Shown here: in pieces, positions 44,473-52,435 of the stretch
Numbering within the stretch: position 1 is the first letter of the stretch
Layout: every line of letters starts with the position of its first letter
Origin: Emergencia sp.
GTDB taxonomy: Bacteria > Bacillota > Clostridia > Peptostreptococcales > Anaerovoracaceae
Direction: 5' to 3'
Assembly: GCA_022767345.1 (NCBI GenBank)
Contig: JALEOD010000033.1
Span: 1-64,000 of the forward strand
DNA length: 64,000 nucleotides
Notes under the pieces: model-generated
The model's input: the letters and a program-made list of their open reading frames with translations, nothing else
What the model was told of the DNA's origin: nothing
Databases searched by the model: none
Made by a program: the position numbers and the translations under genes

Positions 44473-44928
44473 ATGCTTATTAGAGAGTATCAATCCTCAG
44501 ACTGTAAGGAATTGACGGAACTTTTTTATAATACTGTTCACGCAGTAAATGCGAAAGATTACACTGCGGAGCAATTAGATGTGTGGGCGCCGGGCGAAAG
44601 AGATTTGGAGAAATGGAACCAGTCGCTGCAGGAGCATTATAGTATTGTTGCGATTCAGGATGAAATAATTGTCGGTTTTGGAGATATAGATAATACAGGG
44701 TATCTGGACCGACTGTATGTTCATACCGATTATCAGAGGCAGGGCATTGCCTCGGTCATTTGCGACCAGCTGGAGCAGGCGACGCAATGGGATATTACAA
44801 CCCATGCGTCTATTACAGCAAGACCGTTTTTTGAGAAAAGAGGCTATGAAGTTGTAAGAGAACAGCAAGTAGAGCGGCAAGGAACATTTCTTACAAATTT
44901 TGTTATGGTTAAGAGCAGTGCCAGGTAA
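44473..44928 (+). CDS. GNAT-family N-acetyltransferase
   Basis: 151 residues. Acetyl-CoA loop in YQRQGIASVICDQLE (Q/R-x-x-G-x-G/A), preceded by strand IVGFGDIDNTGYLDRLYV and followed by ASITARPFFEKRGYEVV. Closely resembles YafP/PhnO-like acetyltransferases of unknown substrate. 6-bp gap from the preceding gene and 13-bp gap to the next. Confidence 0.88.
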   Translation: MLIREYQSSDCKELTELFYNTVHAVNAKDYTAEQLDVWAPGERDLEKWNQSLQEHYSIVAIQDEIIVGFGDIDNTGYLDRLYVHTDYQRQGIASVICDQLEQATQWDITTHASITARPFFEKRGYEVVREQQVERQGTFLTNFVMVKSSAR

Positions 44929-44941
44929 GGAGGAATCATAC

Positions 44942-45289
44942 ATGCCATTTACAGAAATATGTATTTATCAGGTCAAACCGCAAAAGGTTGAAGAATTTGA
45001 AACGATTATGAAAGAAGCGAAGGAGTTTCTGGAAAAACAGGAAGGCATGCTTCTGCTGCGGCTTATAAAAAGAACCCATCGCATAGATATGGAACAAATC
45101 AAAGAGGGATTGACGCCCCTTGAAATCAAGCGTATTGTGAAAAGTGTTAAATATATGCTCTATTGGGAATTTGATACGAAGGAAAACTATGGACTGGCAC
45201 AGAAAAAACTCTATGAAAGTTATTGGAAATCTATTGAAAAATGTCTGATTGCTCCTCACGATAAGTATTTGGGTGAGTCTTTGTTTTAA
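44942..45289 (+). CDS. Small ferredoxin-like/ABM-type barrel protein
   Basis: 115 residues. FTEICIYQVKPQKVEEFETI at the start and a late strand-helix MLYWEFDTKENYGLAQ suggest a dimeric alpha/beta-barrel (ABM-like) protein. No catalytic motif is clear. The start at 44942 follows AAGGAGG; an ORF extension to 44900 overlaps the acetyltransferase gene. End of the AT-rich island. Confidence 0.6.
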   Translation: MPFTEICIYQVKPQKVEEFETIMKEAKEFLEKQEGMLLLRLIKRTHRIDMEQIKEGLTPLEIKRIVKSVKYMLYWEFDTKENYGLAQKKLYESYWKSIEKCLIAPHDKYLGESLF

Positions 45290-45346
45290 TGATTTTAGTG
45301 CTGGTAATACAGTTACAACTGCGAACAGCCTGTGTGTGATATCTGG

Positions 45347-45617
45347 TCTGTCCCTTTTTCTTTGGAGAACAAGGAAAAGGGGCGGATTTTCTTTTTTAAT
45401 TTTGGAATCTGTCCCTTTTCGTTATGAGCAGACAGGAAAGGGGTGCAAAGAAGCCGCCAGCGAGACGACCAGATGAAGAAATGGGAAATAAAGGAATCGA
45501 TGGCTTCTATAATACGACAATAAATCCTAATAAATTCTAAAAACGCTAATATCTGCAATTGTTGCTTCCGGATATCCGCCCCTCCTTTGTCTCGATTTCT
45601 GAGCCAAAAAGGACAGA
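45347..45617. repeat. Repeat array F (TCTGTCCC ... AAGGGG modules)
   Basis: Modules of 37 bp at 45347-45383 and 45408-45444 in plus orientation and a degenerate inverted copy at about 45578-45617 (40 bp). Ends TCTGTCCCTTTT and AAGGGG(C/T). The 2-plus-1 layout equals that of B1 and B2. An adjoining imperfect inverted pair, ACCAAGCACC at 45622 and GGACTTGGTGC at about 45699, fills most of the remaining gap. Confidence 0.7.
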
Positions 45618-45747
45618 GGGGACCAAGCACCAGCAGAAAACGCCCTTCAATGCCTGCTCTTGGATAAAAAAGGGCAGCTATGCGGAAAATTTCAGGTCAG
45701 GACTTGGTGCAGCGCCGCAGTGTCGAGCGATTATTTCAAATTTTCAG

Positions 45748-45776
45748 TTGGTATTCTCTGCAAAATCATATATAAT
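45748..45776 (+). promoter_or_regulatory. Promoter of the PLP enzyme gene
   Basis: TTGGTA, 17-bp spacer, TATAAT at 45771-45776. Confidence 0.68.
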
Positions 45777-45814
45777 AGTGCTAACAGAAACCAGCAGATA
45801 GAGAGGAAGGCTAT

Positions 45815-46807
45815 ATGATTTATTTGAACAATATGGAAAAGATGATTCACAAACCGGCGGCGAAGGATTTAGACCCGGTGAGCCCTGAGCAAGTCAAGGA
45901 ACTGCTTGCAAAGCTGCTCCACTGCAAACGGCCGGAAAATATATATTTAACTGACAGCGGAAGGGCTGCCATTGAAACAGCATTGCGTGCTTTTGTTCCG
46001 AGAGGCGCCCATGTGATTGTCAGTGCTTTTGAACAGGCAGATGTTCTCAAGGTGCTTTCTGATTTGGAGTGCAGAGTAAGCAGCTTAGAAGCTGATTATA
46101 ACGGCAGGCTGCAGTATGACAAGCTGGAAAATCTGATTGAAAAAGATACCTGTGCCATTGTGTGCGCTCATGGCTGCAGCTTTACGGGCAATGTGGCTGA
46201 TTTGGAGAAGATTTCGTCCATTGGGAGGACTCACAAAATTCCCGTCATTTCCGATGGCAGGCTGACGGCGGGCGCAATTGATGTGAACCTTGAAAATCTA
46301 GGCGTAGACATTTATTGTATTACCAGCGAAAAAATGCTCATGGGCTCTTGCGGAGTCGGCGCAATCTGTCTCAGAGACGGTATGGACGCAGCGATGCAGC
46401 AGACGCAAAAGGTACAATTTGAGAAAACAGACGCTCCGCAGCAGAGAGCGCTGAAGACTTTTGTGACATCGCTGGAATTCATTCTGGAAACGGGTATTTA
46501 TGGCATTGCTATGCTGCCCCACAGACTGGCGAAGCGTTTTTTTGAGTCTTCCAAAGCGATGAATCCTGTAAAAGTTTACGGCGATTACGGCCCGGGGGAC
46601 AGACTGCCGGTAATCTGCATTACAGCGGAGGGCTTTACGGGAGAGGAAATTCGCGATTATATGAAAGAAAAAGACATTATCATTGGTGTGGAAAGGGGCG
46701 TAGCTCAGTTTAGCTTTGGCTACTTCAACACCCGCCCGCAGGTGAAGAAAACAGTTCTGCGGCTTTTGGAAATGCTGGAAATTGACGACCCATACCTGCT
46801 GCCGTAA
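45815..46807 (+). CDS. Class V aminotransferase-like PLP protein
   Basis: 330 residues. Layout of class V aminotransferases/cysteine desulfurases: LTDSGRAAIETALRAF near 45, HGCSFTGNVADLEKIS, VISDGRLTAGAIDVNLENLG (PLP Asp), CITSEKMLMGSCGVGAI with the Schiff-base Lys. The usual S-G/x-H-K is S-E-K here, and no catalytic cysteine loop of desulfurases is seen. C-terminal FSFGYFNTRPQV fits the family. Real substrate is open; the following genes concern nucleoside breakdown but a 140-bp gap separates them. Confidence 0.8.
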   Translation: MIYLNNMEKMIHKPAAKDLDPVSPEQVKELLAKLLHCKRPENIYLTDSGRAAIETALRAFVPRGAHVIVSAFEQADVLKVLSDLECRVSSLEADYNGRLQYDKLENLIEKDTCAIVCAHGCSFTGNVADLEKISSIGRTHKIPVISDGRLTAGAIDVNLENLGVDIYCITSEKMLMGSCGVGAICLRDGMDAAMQQTQKVQFEKTDAPQQRALKTFVTSLEFILETGIYGIAMLPHRLAKRFFESSKAMNPVKVYGDYGPGDRLPVICITAEGFTGEEIRDYMKEKDIIIGVERGVAQFSFGYFNTRPQVKKTVLRLLEMLEIDDPYLLP

Positions 46808-46952
46808 TAGCAAGTATAGACCGCGGAGCGGTGCTGCGGACAGCGAGTAGACGAAGAGTGGCGGCGCTGTATATAGACTGGCAAGGCGAACAGCACGGAG
46901 GCAGCAGGTATCTGCCTAAAAATATAAAAACACTGAAAGGAGCACATTGATC

Positions 46953-47867
46953 ATGAATTCAAGACCGATTATTTTTGATACAGATCCGGGCATTGATGAT
47001 GCGGCGGCCATTGTCATTGCTGTCAGAAATCCCAATTTAGATGTGAAGCTTTTGAGCACTGTAGGCGCTAACGTGGAAGTGGAAAAGACCACCGCCAACG
47101 CATTGAAACTGACCGAATTTTTGGATGTGGATATTCCCGTTGCGAAGGGCTGCGGACAGCCTTTGATGCGTACACTGGAGCCATGCCCTGAGATTCACGG
47201 CGTGACGGGGATGGACGGCTTTGACTTTCCGCCTGTGCAGAAAAAACCATTGGAAAAGCATGCAGTAGAAGTTATGCGCGAGATGATTATGGCAAGTGAG
47301 GAAAAAGTTACATTGGTTGCAATCGCTACCCATACCAATATCGCTATTTTATTCAGACTGTATCCGGAGGTTAAAGAAAAAATCGCTGAGATTGTTACCA
47401 TGGGCGGCGGTCTTACGGGAGGAAATACCAACTCTACAGCAGAATTCAACATTTATAACGATCCTCACGCAGCAGCCATTGTATTTGACTCCGGCGTGCC
47501 TATTACCATGCTGGGGCTGAACGTGACCAGAAAAGCGCTCCTTCATAGAGCGGCGGCGGAACGTATTGATAAAAGCGGCCCTGCGGGTCATATGCTGTTT
47601 TCGCTCTTTGAGCATTATCGGGGCGGAAGTCTTGATACAGGACTGATTGTTCACGATGCGTGTGCCATCGCATATCTTTTGCGGCCGGATCTTTTCAAAA
47701 CGGAAATGATGTCCATTGAAATCGCTACGGAAGGCGTAGCGGCAGGGACGACAGTCTCCGATTTCCGCGCTGTGCGAAAAGGTGAAAAACGTGCTAATGT
47801 CAATGTCTGCACCGAAGTGGATGCGGAAGAGTTTGAAAAATGGTTTGTAGAGGAGTTTTGCAGATGA
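46953..47867 (+). CDS. Nucleoside hydrolase (inosine-uridine type)
   Basis: 304 residues. Calcium-site signature FDTDPGIDDAAA at the start, VTMGGGLTGGNTNSTAEFN with the active-site Asn/Asp, and HDACAIAYLL (His-Asp) near 240, all as in ribonucleoside hydrolases. Releases ribose from nucleosides. Start at 46953 (ATG, 10 bp after AAAGGAG); TTG at 46947 is less likely. Translationally coupled to a ribokinase-type gene, so ribose recovery is clear. Confidence 0.93.
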   Translation: MNSRPIIFDTDPGIDDAAAIVIAVRNPNLDVKLLSTVGANVEVEKTTANALKLTEFLDVDIPVAKGCGQPLMRTLEPCPEIHGVTGMDGFDFPPVQKKPLEKHAVEVMREMIMASEEKVTLVAIATHTNIAILFRLYPEVKEKIAEIVTMGGGLTGGNTNSTAEFNIYNDPHAAAIVFDSGVPITMLGLNVTRKALLHRAAAERIDKSGPAGHMLFSLFEHYRGGSLDTGLIVHDACAIAYLLRPDLFKTEMMSIEIATEGVAAGTTVSDFRAVRKGEKRANVNVCTEVDAEEFEKWFVEEFCR

Positions 47868-48739
47868 AAGTATTGAATTTTGGCTCTTTGAATCTGGACT
47901 ATGTTTATCAGGTGGATCATATGGCTGCGGCCGGTGAAACTCTGGCATCTTTGGACATGGAGATTTTTTGCGGCGGAAAGGGACTGAACCAGTCCATCGC
48001 TCTTGCAAAGGCCGGTGCAGAGGTCTATCATGCCGGCTGTATCGGTGCGGACGGAGAAATTCTGGTAAAGACCCTTGCCGAGGCCGGCGTCCGGACGGAT
48101 TACATCAAAATCCTGCCGGGTAAAACCGGTCACGCCATTATTCAGGTAGATAAAACCGGGCAGAACTGCATACTGCTTTATGGCGGCGCCAACCGTGCTG
48201 TGACGGAAGATTACATAGAGGAAGTGCTGAGTCACTTTGAAAAAGATGATATATTGCTTTTGCAGAACGAAATCAACCTGCTTCCTGTTATTATCGACAA
48301 GGCATATGAGCGGGGCATGAAAATTATTTTGAATCCGTCACCTTATGACGACCATTTAAAAGCCTGCGACTTTGGAAAGATTTCTATGTTTCTGCTCAAC
48401 GAAATAGAGGGGGAACAGATTACCGGAGAAAGAGAGCCTGCAGCAATTCTGCGGACTTTGGCGCAGCTTTATCCGAAGGCGGCAGTTGTGCTGACTTTGG
48501 GCGGTGATGGTTCCTGCTACTGCGAAGGAAGCACGCAGTGCAGACAGAATATCTATCCGGTGGATGTGGTGGATACTACGGCGGCCGGAGATACTTTTAC
48601 AGGATACTTTATCGCGGCAATGCTGGAAGGAAAGCCTGTAGACGAGTGCCTGCGTCTTGCGTCGAAGGCGTCCTCAATCGCTGTGGGCAGAAAGGGAGCA
48701 GCGCCGTCAATTCCGCAGAGAAGCGAGGTCATCGTGTAG
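47864..48739 (+). CDS. rbsK: Ribokinase-family sugar kinase
   Basis: 291 residues, PfkB fold. N-terminal NFGSLNLDYVYQVD, substrate loop FCGGKGLNQSIALAKAG, C-terminal DTTAAGDTFTGYFIAAM with catalytic Asp. ATGA overlap with the nucleoside hydrolase gene supports phosphorylation of the released ribose. Other PfkB sugars are possible but the context favours ribose. Confidence 0.88.
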   Translation: MKVLNFGSLNLDYVYQVDHMAAAGETLASLDMEIFCGGKGLNQSIALAKAGAEVYHAGCIGADGEILVKTLAEAGVRTDYIKILPGKTGHAIIQVDKTGQNCILLYGGANRAVTEDYIEEVLSHFEKDDILLLQNEINLLPVIIDKAYERGMKIILNPSPYDDHLKACDFGKISMFLLNEIEGEQITGEREPAAILRTLAQLYPKAAVVLTLGGDGSCYCEGSTQCRQNIYPVDVVDTTAAGDTFTGYFIAAMLEGKPVDECLRLASKASSIAVGRKGAAPSIPQRSEVIV

Positions 48740-48748
48740 CTGCGGCTT

Positions 48749-49696
48749 CTACAGAAGCCCCATGGTTTTCAGTACGAATAGCCATCCCGTCAGTGTGAAG
48801 GCGAGGAAAAAAGTAGTGAGCATAACAGCGCTGCTGGTCAGAGTGCCCTCATGCCCCATGTTTTTGGCCATGACGTAACAGCTGACTGTGGTAGAAGAAC
48901 AGCACATGATGAGGATAGAAACCAGCTTATCCCCGGTGAATCCCAGGCAGACGGCAATGGGTACGAAGAGGAGGCCCAGACCGATTAATTTGATAAAGGC
49001 AGCAAGACCTGCAGATTTAGCGCTTTTCAGCGCTTTTTTAATGTCAAAAGCCGCACCCATGGAAAGAAGTCCCAGCGGAGTCGCAAGACGTCCAATATTT
49101 TCCAGCGTTCGGTCAAGAATCTGCGGCATTGGCAGATTTAAAAGGGCCCAGAACAGGCCGAGAAAAACACCCCAGAGAATAGGATTTTTTAAAATGCCGA
49201 TGCCCGCGGAAACAAGACGCTTTTTATCTAAAGTCCCGTGTTCCGGCTGAAAGAAAGACAGGACGACGACTGCCATGATGTTATATAGAGGCACCGAGCC
49301 GATAATCATAAGGGGCGCCATGCCGCTGCTGCCGTAAAGATTTTGAATTAGAGCGATGCCCAAAATCGCGGCGCTGCTGCGGTAGGCGCTTTGAATAAAC
49401 TCACCGCGGAGGGATTTGTCCGGCAGGAGAAAGGCGATGGCACAGGTCAGGGCGATGGACAGGGCAGTGACGATAAAGCAGAACAGCACAAAGCGGCTGT
49501 CCCAAAGGCTGTAGAAGTCCTCCCTGCAAAGGTCGTAGAAGACCAGCACGGGTAAAGCGATTTGAAAGACGAAGTTATTGAGCTTTGCGATGAAAACTTC
49601 GTCGAATATGTTAAGTTTTGTAAAAACCATCCCCAGTATCAGCAGTAAAAACAGCGGTATGGTTGCATTGAGACAAAACAGTAAATTTGCCAGCAT
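48749..49696 (-). CDS. AEC-family transporter
   Basis: 315 residues, ten hydrophobic segments, auxin efflux carrier family: NATIPLFLLLILGMVF, LNNFVFQIALPVLVFYDL, NPILWGVFLGLFWALLN, and CSSTTVSCYVMAKNMG near the C-terminus. Bacterial members move organic acids such as malonate or malate. Start at 49696 has AAAGGA upstream; the ORF extension to 49807 crosses the divergent promoter. Confidence 0.87.
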   Translation of the reverse strand: MLANLLFCLNATIPLFLLLILGMVFTKLNIFDEVFIAKLNNFVFQIALPVLVFYDLCREDFYSLWDSRFVLFCFIVTALSIALTCAIAFLLPDKSLRGEFIQSAYRSSAAILGIALIQNLYGSSGMAPLMIIGSVPLYNIMAVVVLSFFQPEHGTLDKKRLVSAGIGILKNPILWGVFLGLFWALLNLPMPQILDRTLENIGRLATPLGLLSMGAAFDIKKALKSAKSAGLAAFIKLIGLGLLFVPIAVCLGFTGDKLVSILIMCCSSTTVSCYVMAKNMGHEGTLTSSAVMLTTFFLAFTLTGWLFVLKTMGLL

Positions 49697-49827
49697 AGGA
49701 ATAATCCTTTCGTAAAAGATTCTTACCCATTTTACCCTTCTTTTTTGTAAAGTGCAAGATTTTCCAATTATAATTTTTGCAGGCACGGCGCACAATAACC
49801 ATGACAAACAAAAGGAGGGTGAAAACC

Positions 49828-49935
49828 ATGGAAAAGAATAATCAGAAAAACAACAACCAGAAGAATAACCAGAAGAATAAGCAGAATCAGAAGAATTCCG
49901 ATCAGAAGAACAACGCAGAAAAGAACGAATATTAA
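49828..49935 (+). CDS. 35-residue Asn/Lys/Gln-only-type small protein
   Basis: MEKNNQKNNNQKNNQKNKQ and so on: almost only N, K, Q and E, ending KNEY. AAAGGAGGGTG lies 6 bp upstream and a SigA-like promoter (TTGTAA 49745 / TATAAT 49769) and a terminator frame it. It is a low-complexity basic peptide like some small acid-soluble or RNA-binding spore-related peptides, but no family can be named. Confidence 0.7.
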   Translation: MEKNNQKNNNQKNNQKNKQNQKNSDQKNNAEKNEY

Positions 49936-49951
49936 TTTTCGGTCAGCGAAA

Positions 49952-50006
49952 GGAGCCGGTTTAATGCTCTCTGGGTATCAGAGCCTGTTAAATCCGGCTC
50001 TTTTTG
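49952..50006 (+). terminator. Terminator after the small basic protein
   Basis: GAGCCGG(TTTAA) / (TTAAAT)CCGGCTC with inner CTCT...AGAG and TTTTTG. Confidence 0.82.
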
Positions 50007-50061
50007 TTTAGAATTTGTGATGAAAAAGTGAGGAAAAAGTAGAAAAAATCGCCCATATGAT

Positions 50062-50090
50062 TTGCTATTGCTTGAATTTTATTGTATAAT
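50062..50090 (+). promoter_or_regulatory. Promoter of the zinc-ribbon/UPF0182 cluster
   Basis: TTGCTA, 17-bp spacer, TATAAT at 50085-50090; followed by CAGGAGG. Confidence 0.72.
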
Positions 50091-50119
50091 ATTAGGAAGT
50101 CTATCAGGAGGAAAACGTG

Positions 50120-50590
50120 ATGAATGTAATCGGAAAATTCGGGAATTTTATGATGAACCATCAAGTCGGTATAGAAATTGCCCTTGTGGTTATTTTTATT
50201 CTGGCAATAGGATTCCTGCTGGTAAAGGCGGTGATTCACGCAGGCAAGAAGCGTCAGCTTCTCTCGCAGATTCAGGATACCGTAACGGAGATTAATACAG
50301 CGGTACAGAATCTCAGTGAGAAAAAAGAAGGTGTTATTTACATAGACAACAGAACGACAGAAAAAGACGCAGAACCGAAGGTCTTTGAGACAGGAAAGAC
50401 ATCTGCTGAGGAGATTTTGCAGCGTGTGCACGAGAGCGCAGCGCCGTCTTTTGCCGAGGAAGAGGTCATCTCTGCCGTAAAGACGGAAGAGCCGGAGCCT
50501 CCGAGGAAGTATTTCAGCAGAGACTGCTGCACCTCGAAAACGGGAAAGACATACACGATAGAAGAACTGGAAGAACAGATTAGAGAATAG
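50120..50590 (+). CDS. Single-span membrane protein, unknown function
   Basis: 156 residues: short N-terminus, one membrane helix at about 18-40 (IALVVIFILAIGFLLV), a basic stop-transfer KKRQLLSQ, then an acidic soluble part ending in KTGKTYTIEELEEQIRE. Start at 50120 behind AGGAGG; GTG at 50117 is possible. It opens a three-gene run with the zinc-ribbon protein (19-bp gap) and UPF0182, so it may act with them in the membrane. Confidence 0.7.
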   Translation: MNVIGKFGNFMMNHQVGIEIALVVIFILAIGFLLVKAVIHAGKKRQLLSQIQDTVTEINTAVQNLSEKKEGVIYIDNRTTEKDAEPKVFETGKTSAEEILQRVHESAAPSFAEEEVISAVKTEEPEPPRKYFSRDCCTSKTGKTYTIEELEEQIRE

Positions 50591-50609
50591 ATTTTGGTAG
50601 GAGGCAGTG

Positions 50610-52424
50610 ATGTATTGTAAAAAATGTGGAAAACTGCTGGACGCTGACGACAGGTTTTGCAGTAAGTGCGGAGCCAGAGTTGAAAAAGAGTTCATACCTG
50701 CGTTTAAGCAGCAGGACGAAGCGTCCGGAGAAATCAGTGACGAGAAACTGAGAAGGCAGAGAACCCCTGAACGGTTCAACTGGGATTTGGATGGTTATCC
50801 TACTGACCAGAAAAAGACAGAGGCTATCGACTTCAACTGGGATTCCGTATTAGAAGAAAAACAGCGCAATCTTTTTGCAAGGGAACTTGCGCAGAGCGAA
50901 CTGCGGGCTGCATCTGCCGCAGAGGAGACTGAGGAACTACCGGCAGAAGATGCGGAGGCGACTGCGGAGCCAGAATCTTTCGGCAGCGCCGAGGCAGTAG
51001 AGCAGGACCGTCTGTTTGCGGAGATGAGCGCGTCTGAGGCAGAAGAGCCGACCCGTGTGATGGACAGAGGCGCAGGTAAGGCAGAAGGGATAGATAAGTT
51101 TTATACTTTTAACCAGAAAAACGCAGCGTTTCAGGCGCTTTTAGATCAGGAGTACGAGAGGATTCAGAGCGGACAGGATTTTGTTCCGAGCTTTATCGCC
51201 GAAAAAGAGGCAGAGGCTGCACCCGAAGAGCCGCCAAAGACCGATTGCGACAGCAGACACGAGGAATTTGACTGGACACTGCCTGGTGACAAAGCTTTCT
51301 CTGAGGCAGTAAAAAAAGAAACAGAAGAACCTCAGTTATGGTGGGAGACCGACAGCAAAGCGCCTGAGATGGAAGAACCGCAGGCGCCTGCAGAAGTTTC
51401 TGATCAGTCTCTGGAGGATGCTTATATCGGCGTTGAACTGACCAGAACGCCGGAAAGCTATCTTGCGCTGAATCAGCAGAAGGAGATGTCGCATCAGGCA
51501 GCAGGGACAGGCTTTGCTGAGGCTGAGAAGCTTCCTGCCGATGAAGTGCCGACCCTGGAAGAACTTGCACCGGAAGAAGGTGAAGCTGCGCATGGGCAGT
51601 TTCCCCCCAGCAGGACTGCGCAAAAGAAGGCGGAAGAGGACAAATCAAGGCTTACTTTTTACGATGTCTTTGGCGCTGATGACGACGATGATGCTTCTGC
51701 GGAAGAGCCAAAGAAGAAGGGAAGGGCTCTAAAGATAATCGCGATTTTCCTTTGCATTTTCATTGTGCTGGATTTGGCAGCGATTGGGATTCTGCATTTC
51801 GCGCCGGACTCAGAGGCGGGCAAGATAATTGATAAGGGCTATCAGCGTATCCTTGGAATTTTTACAGGGGAAAGTCAGATGGAGGAGCCGCCCCAGGAAC
51901 CGGTAGAGCAGTTGGGAGAAACTGCTCGGCTGATTGAGATGAAGAAATCTTTGGGCGTCAATATCGCGACCTGCGAGGAAGATACCACACTTCTCTTTGA
52001 AGACGGAAAAGACTACGGATTTGAGGGGTTCAGCAATACGTATACTTTTGCCAACAAGCCGTGGTATACAGACGATGAAGGAAATTCTGTGACCTATGGG
52101 GAGGAAATCATAAGCACAGTAATCCAGTTTTACTCAGCATGGGTAGACAAAATAAATGGAAAGAACGATGATATCCTGGATTTTGTAGATGAGACTTCTG
52201 ATCTTTATGCTGAAATGCAGGAACTGCAGGAGACAGAGGGTGTTTCCTACGGAATCAATAAGCTGTCAATCGGAGATATCCGGACCGGCGGCGCGGGATT
52301 TTACGTTTACGTTTCTGTGGTGAAAGTCGACAGTGATGCCGGCAAGGAATTTACGGAAAAGCAGATTCTCTACATGGAGCCGGTCAATAAGACCATGCAG
52401 ATTGTAGAAATCAGAACAATTTAG
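50610..52424 (+). CDS. Zinc-ribbon single-span membrane protein
   Basis: 604 residues. N-terminal zinc ribbon YCKKCGKLL ... DRFCSKCGARV (two Cys-x-x-Cys), a long acidic low-complexity middle (about 40-370) with repeated FNWD motifs, a membrane helix at about 380-400 (IIAIFLCIFIVLDLAAIGI), and an extracellular domain of about 200 residues with no family I recognise. The layout resembles other zinc-ribbon sensor-like proteins of Clostridia. AGGAGG 6 bp upstream; 11 bp to the UPF0182 gene. Confidence 0.72.
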   Translation: MYCKKCGKLLDADDRFCSKCGARVEKEFIPAFKQQDEASGEISDEKLRRQRTPERFNWDLDGYPTDQKKTEAIDFNWDSVLEEKQRNLFARELAQSELRAASAAEETEELPAEDAEATAEPESFGSAEAVEQDRLFAEMSASEAEEPTRVMDRGAGKAEGIDKFYTFNQKNAAFQALLDQEYERIQSGQDFVPSFIAEKEAEAAPEEPPKTDCDSRHEEFDWTLPGDKAFSEAVKKETEEPQLWWETDSKAPEMEEPQAPAEVSDQSLEDAYIGVELTRTPESYLALNQQKEMSHQAAGTGFAEAEKLPADEVPTLEELAPEEGEAAHGQFPPSRTAQKKAEEDKSRLTFYDVFGADDDDDASAEEPKKKGRALKIIAIFLCIFIVLDLAAIGILHFAPDSEAGKIIDKGYQRILGIFTGESQMEEPPQEPVEQLGETARLIEMKKSLGVNIATCEEDTTLLFEDGKDYGFEGFSNTYTFANKPWYTDDEGNSVTYGEEIISTVIQFYSAWVDKINGKNDDILDFVDETSDLYAEMQELQETEGVSYGINKLSIGDIRTGGAGFYVYVSVVKVDSDAGKEFTEKQILYMEPVNKTMQIVEIRTI

Positions 52425-52435
52425 GAGGACTTATT

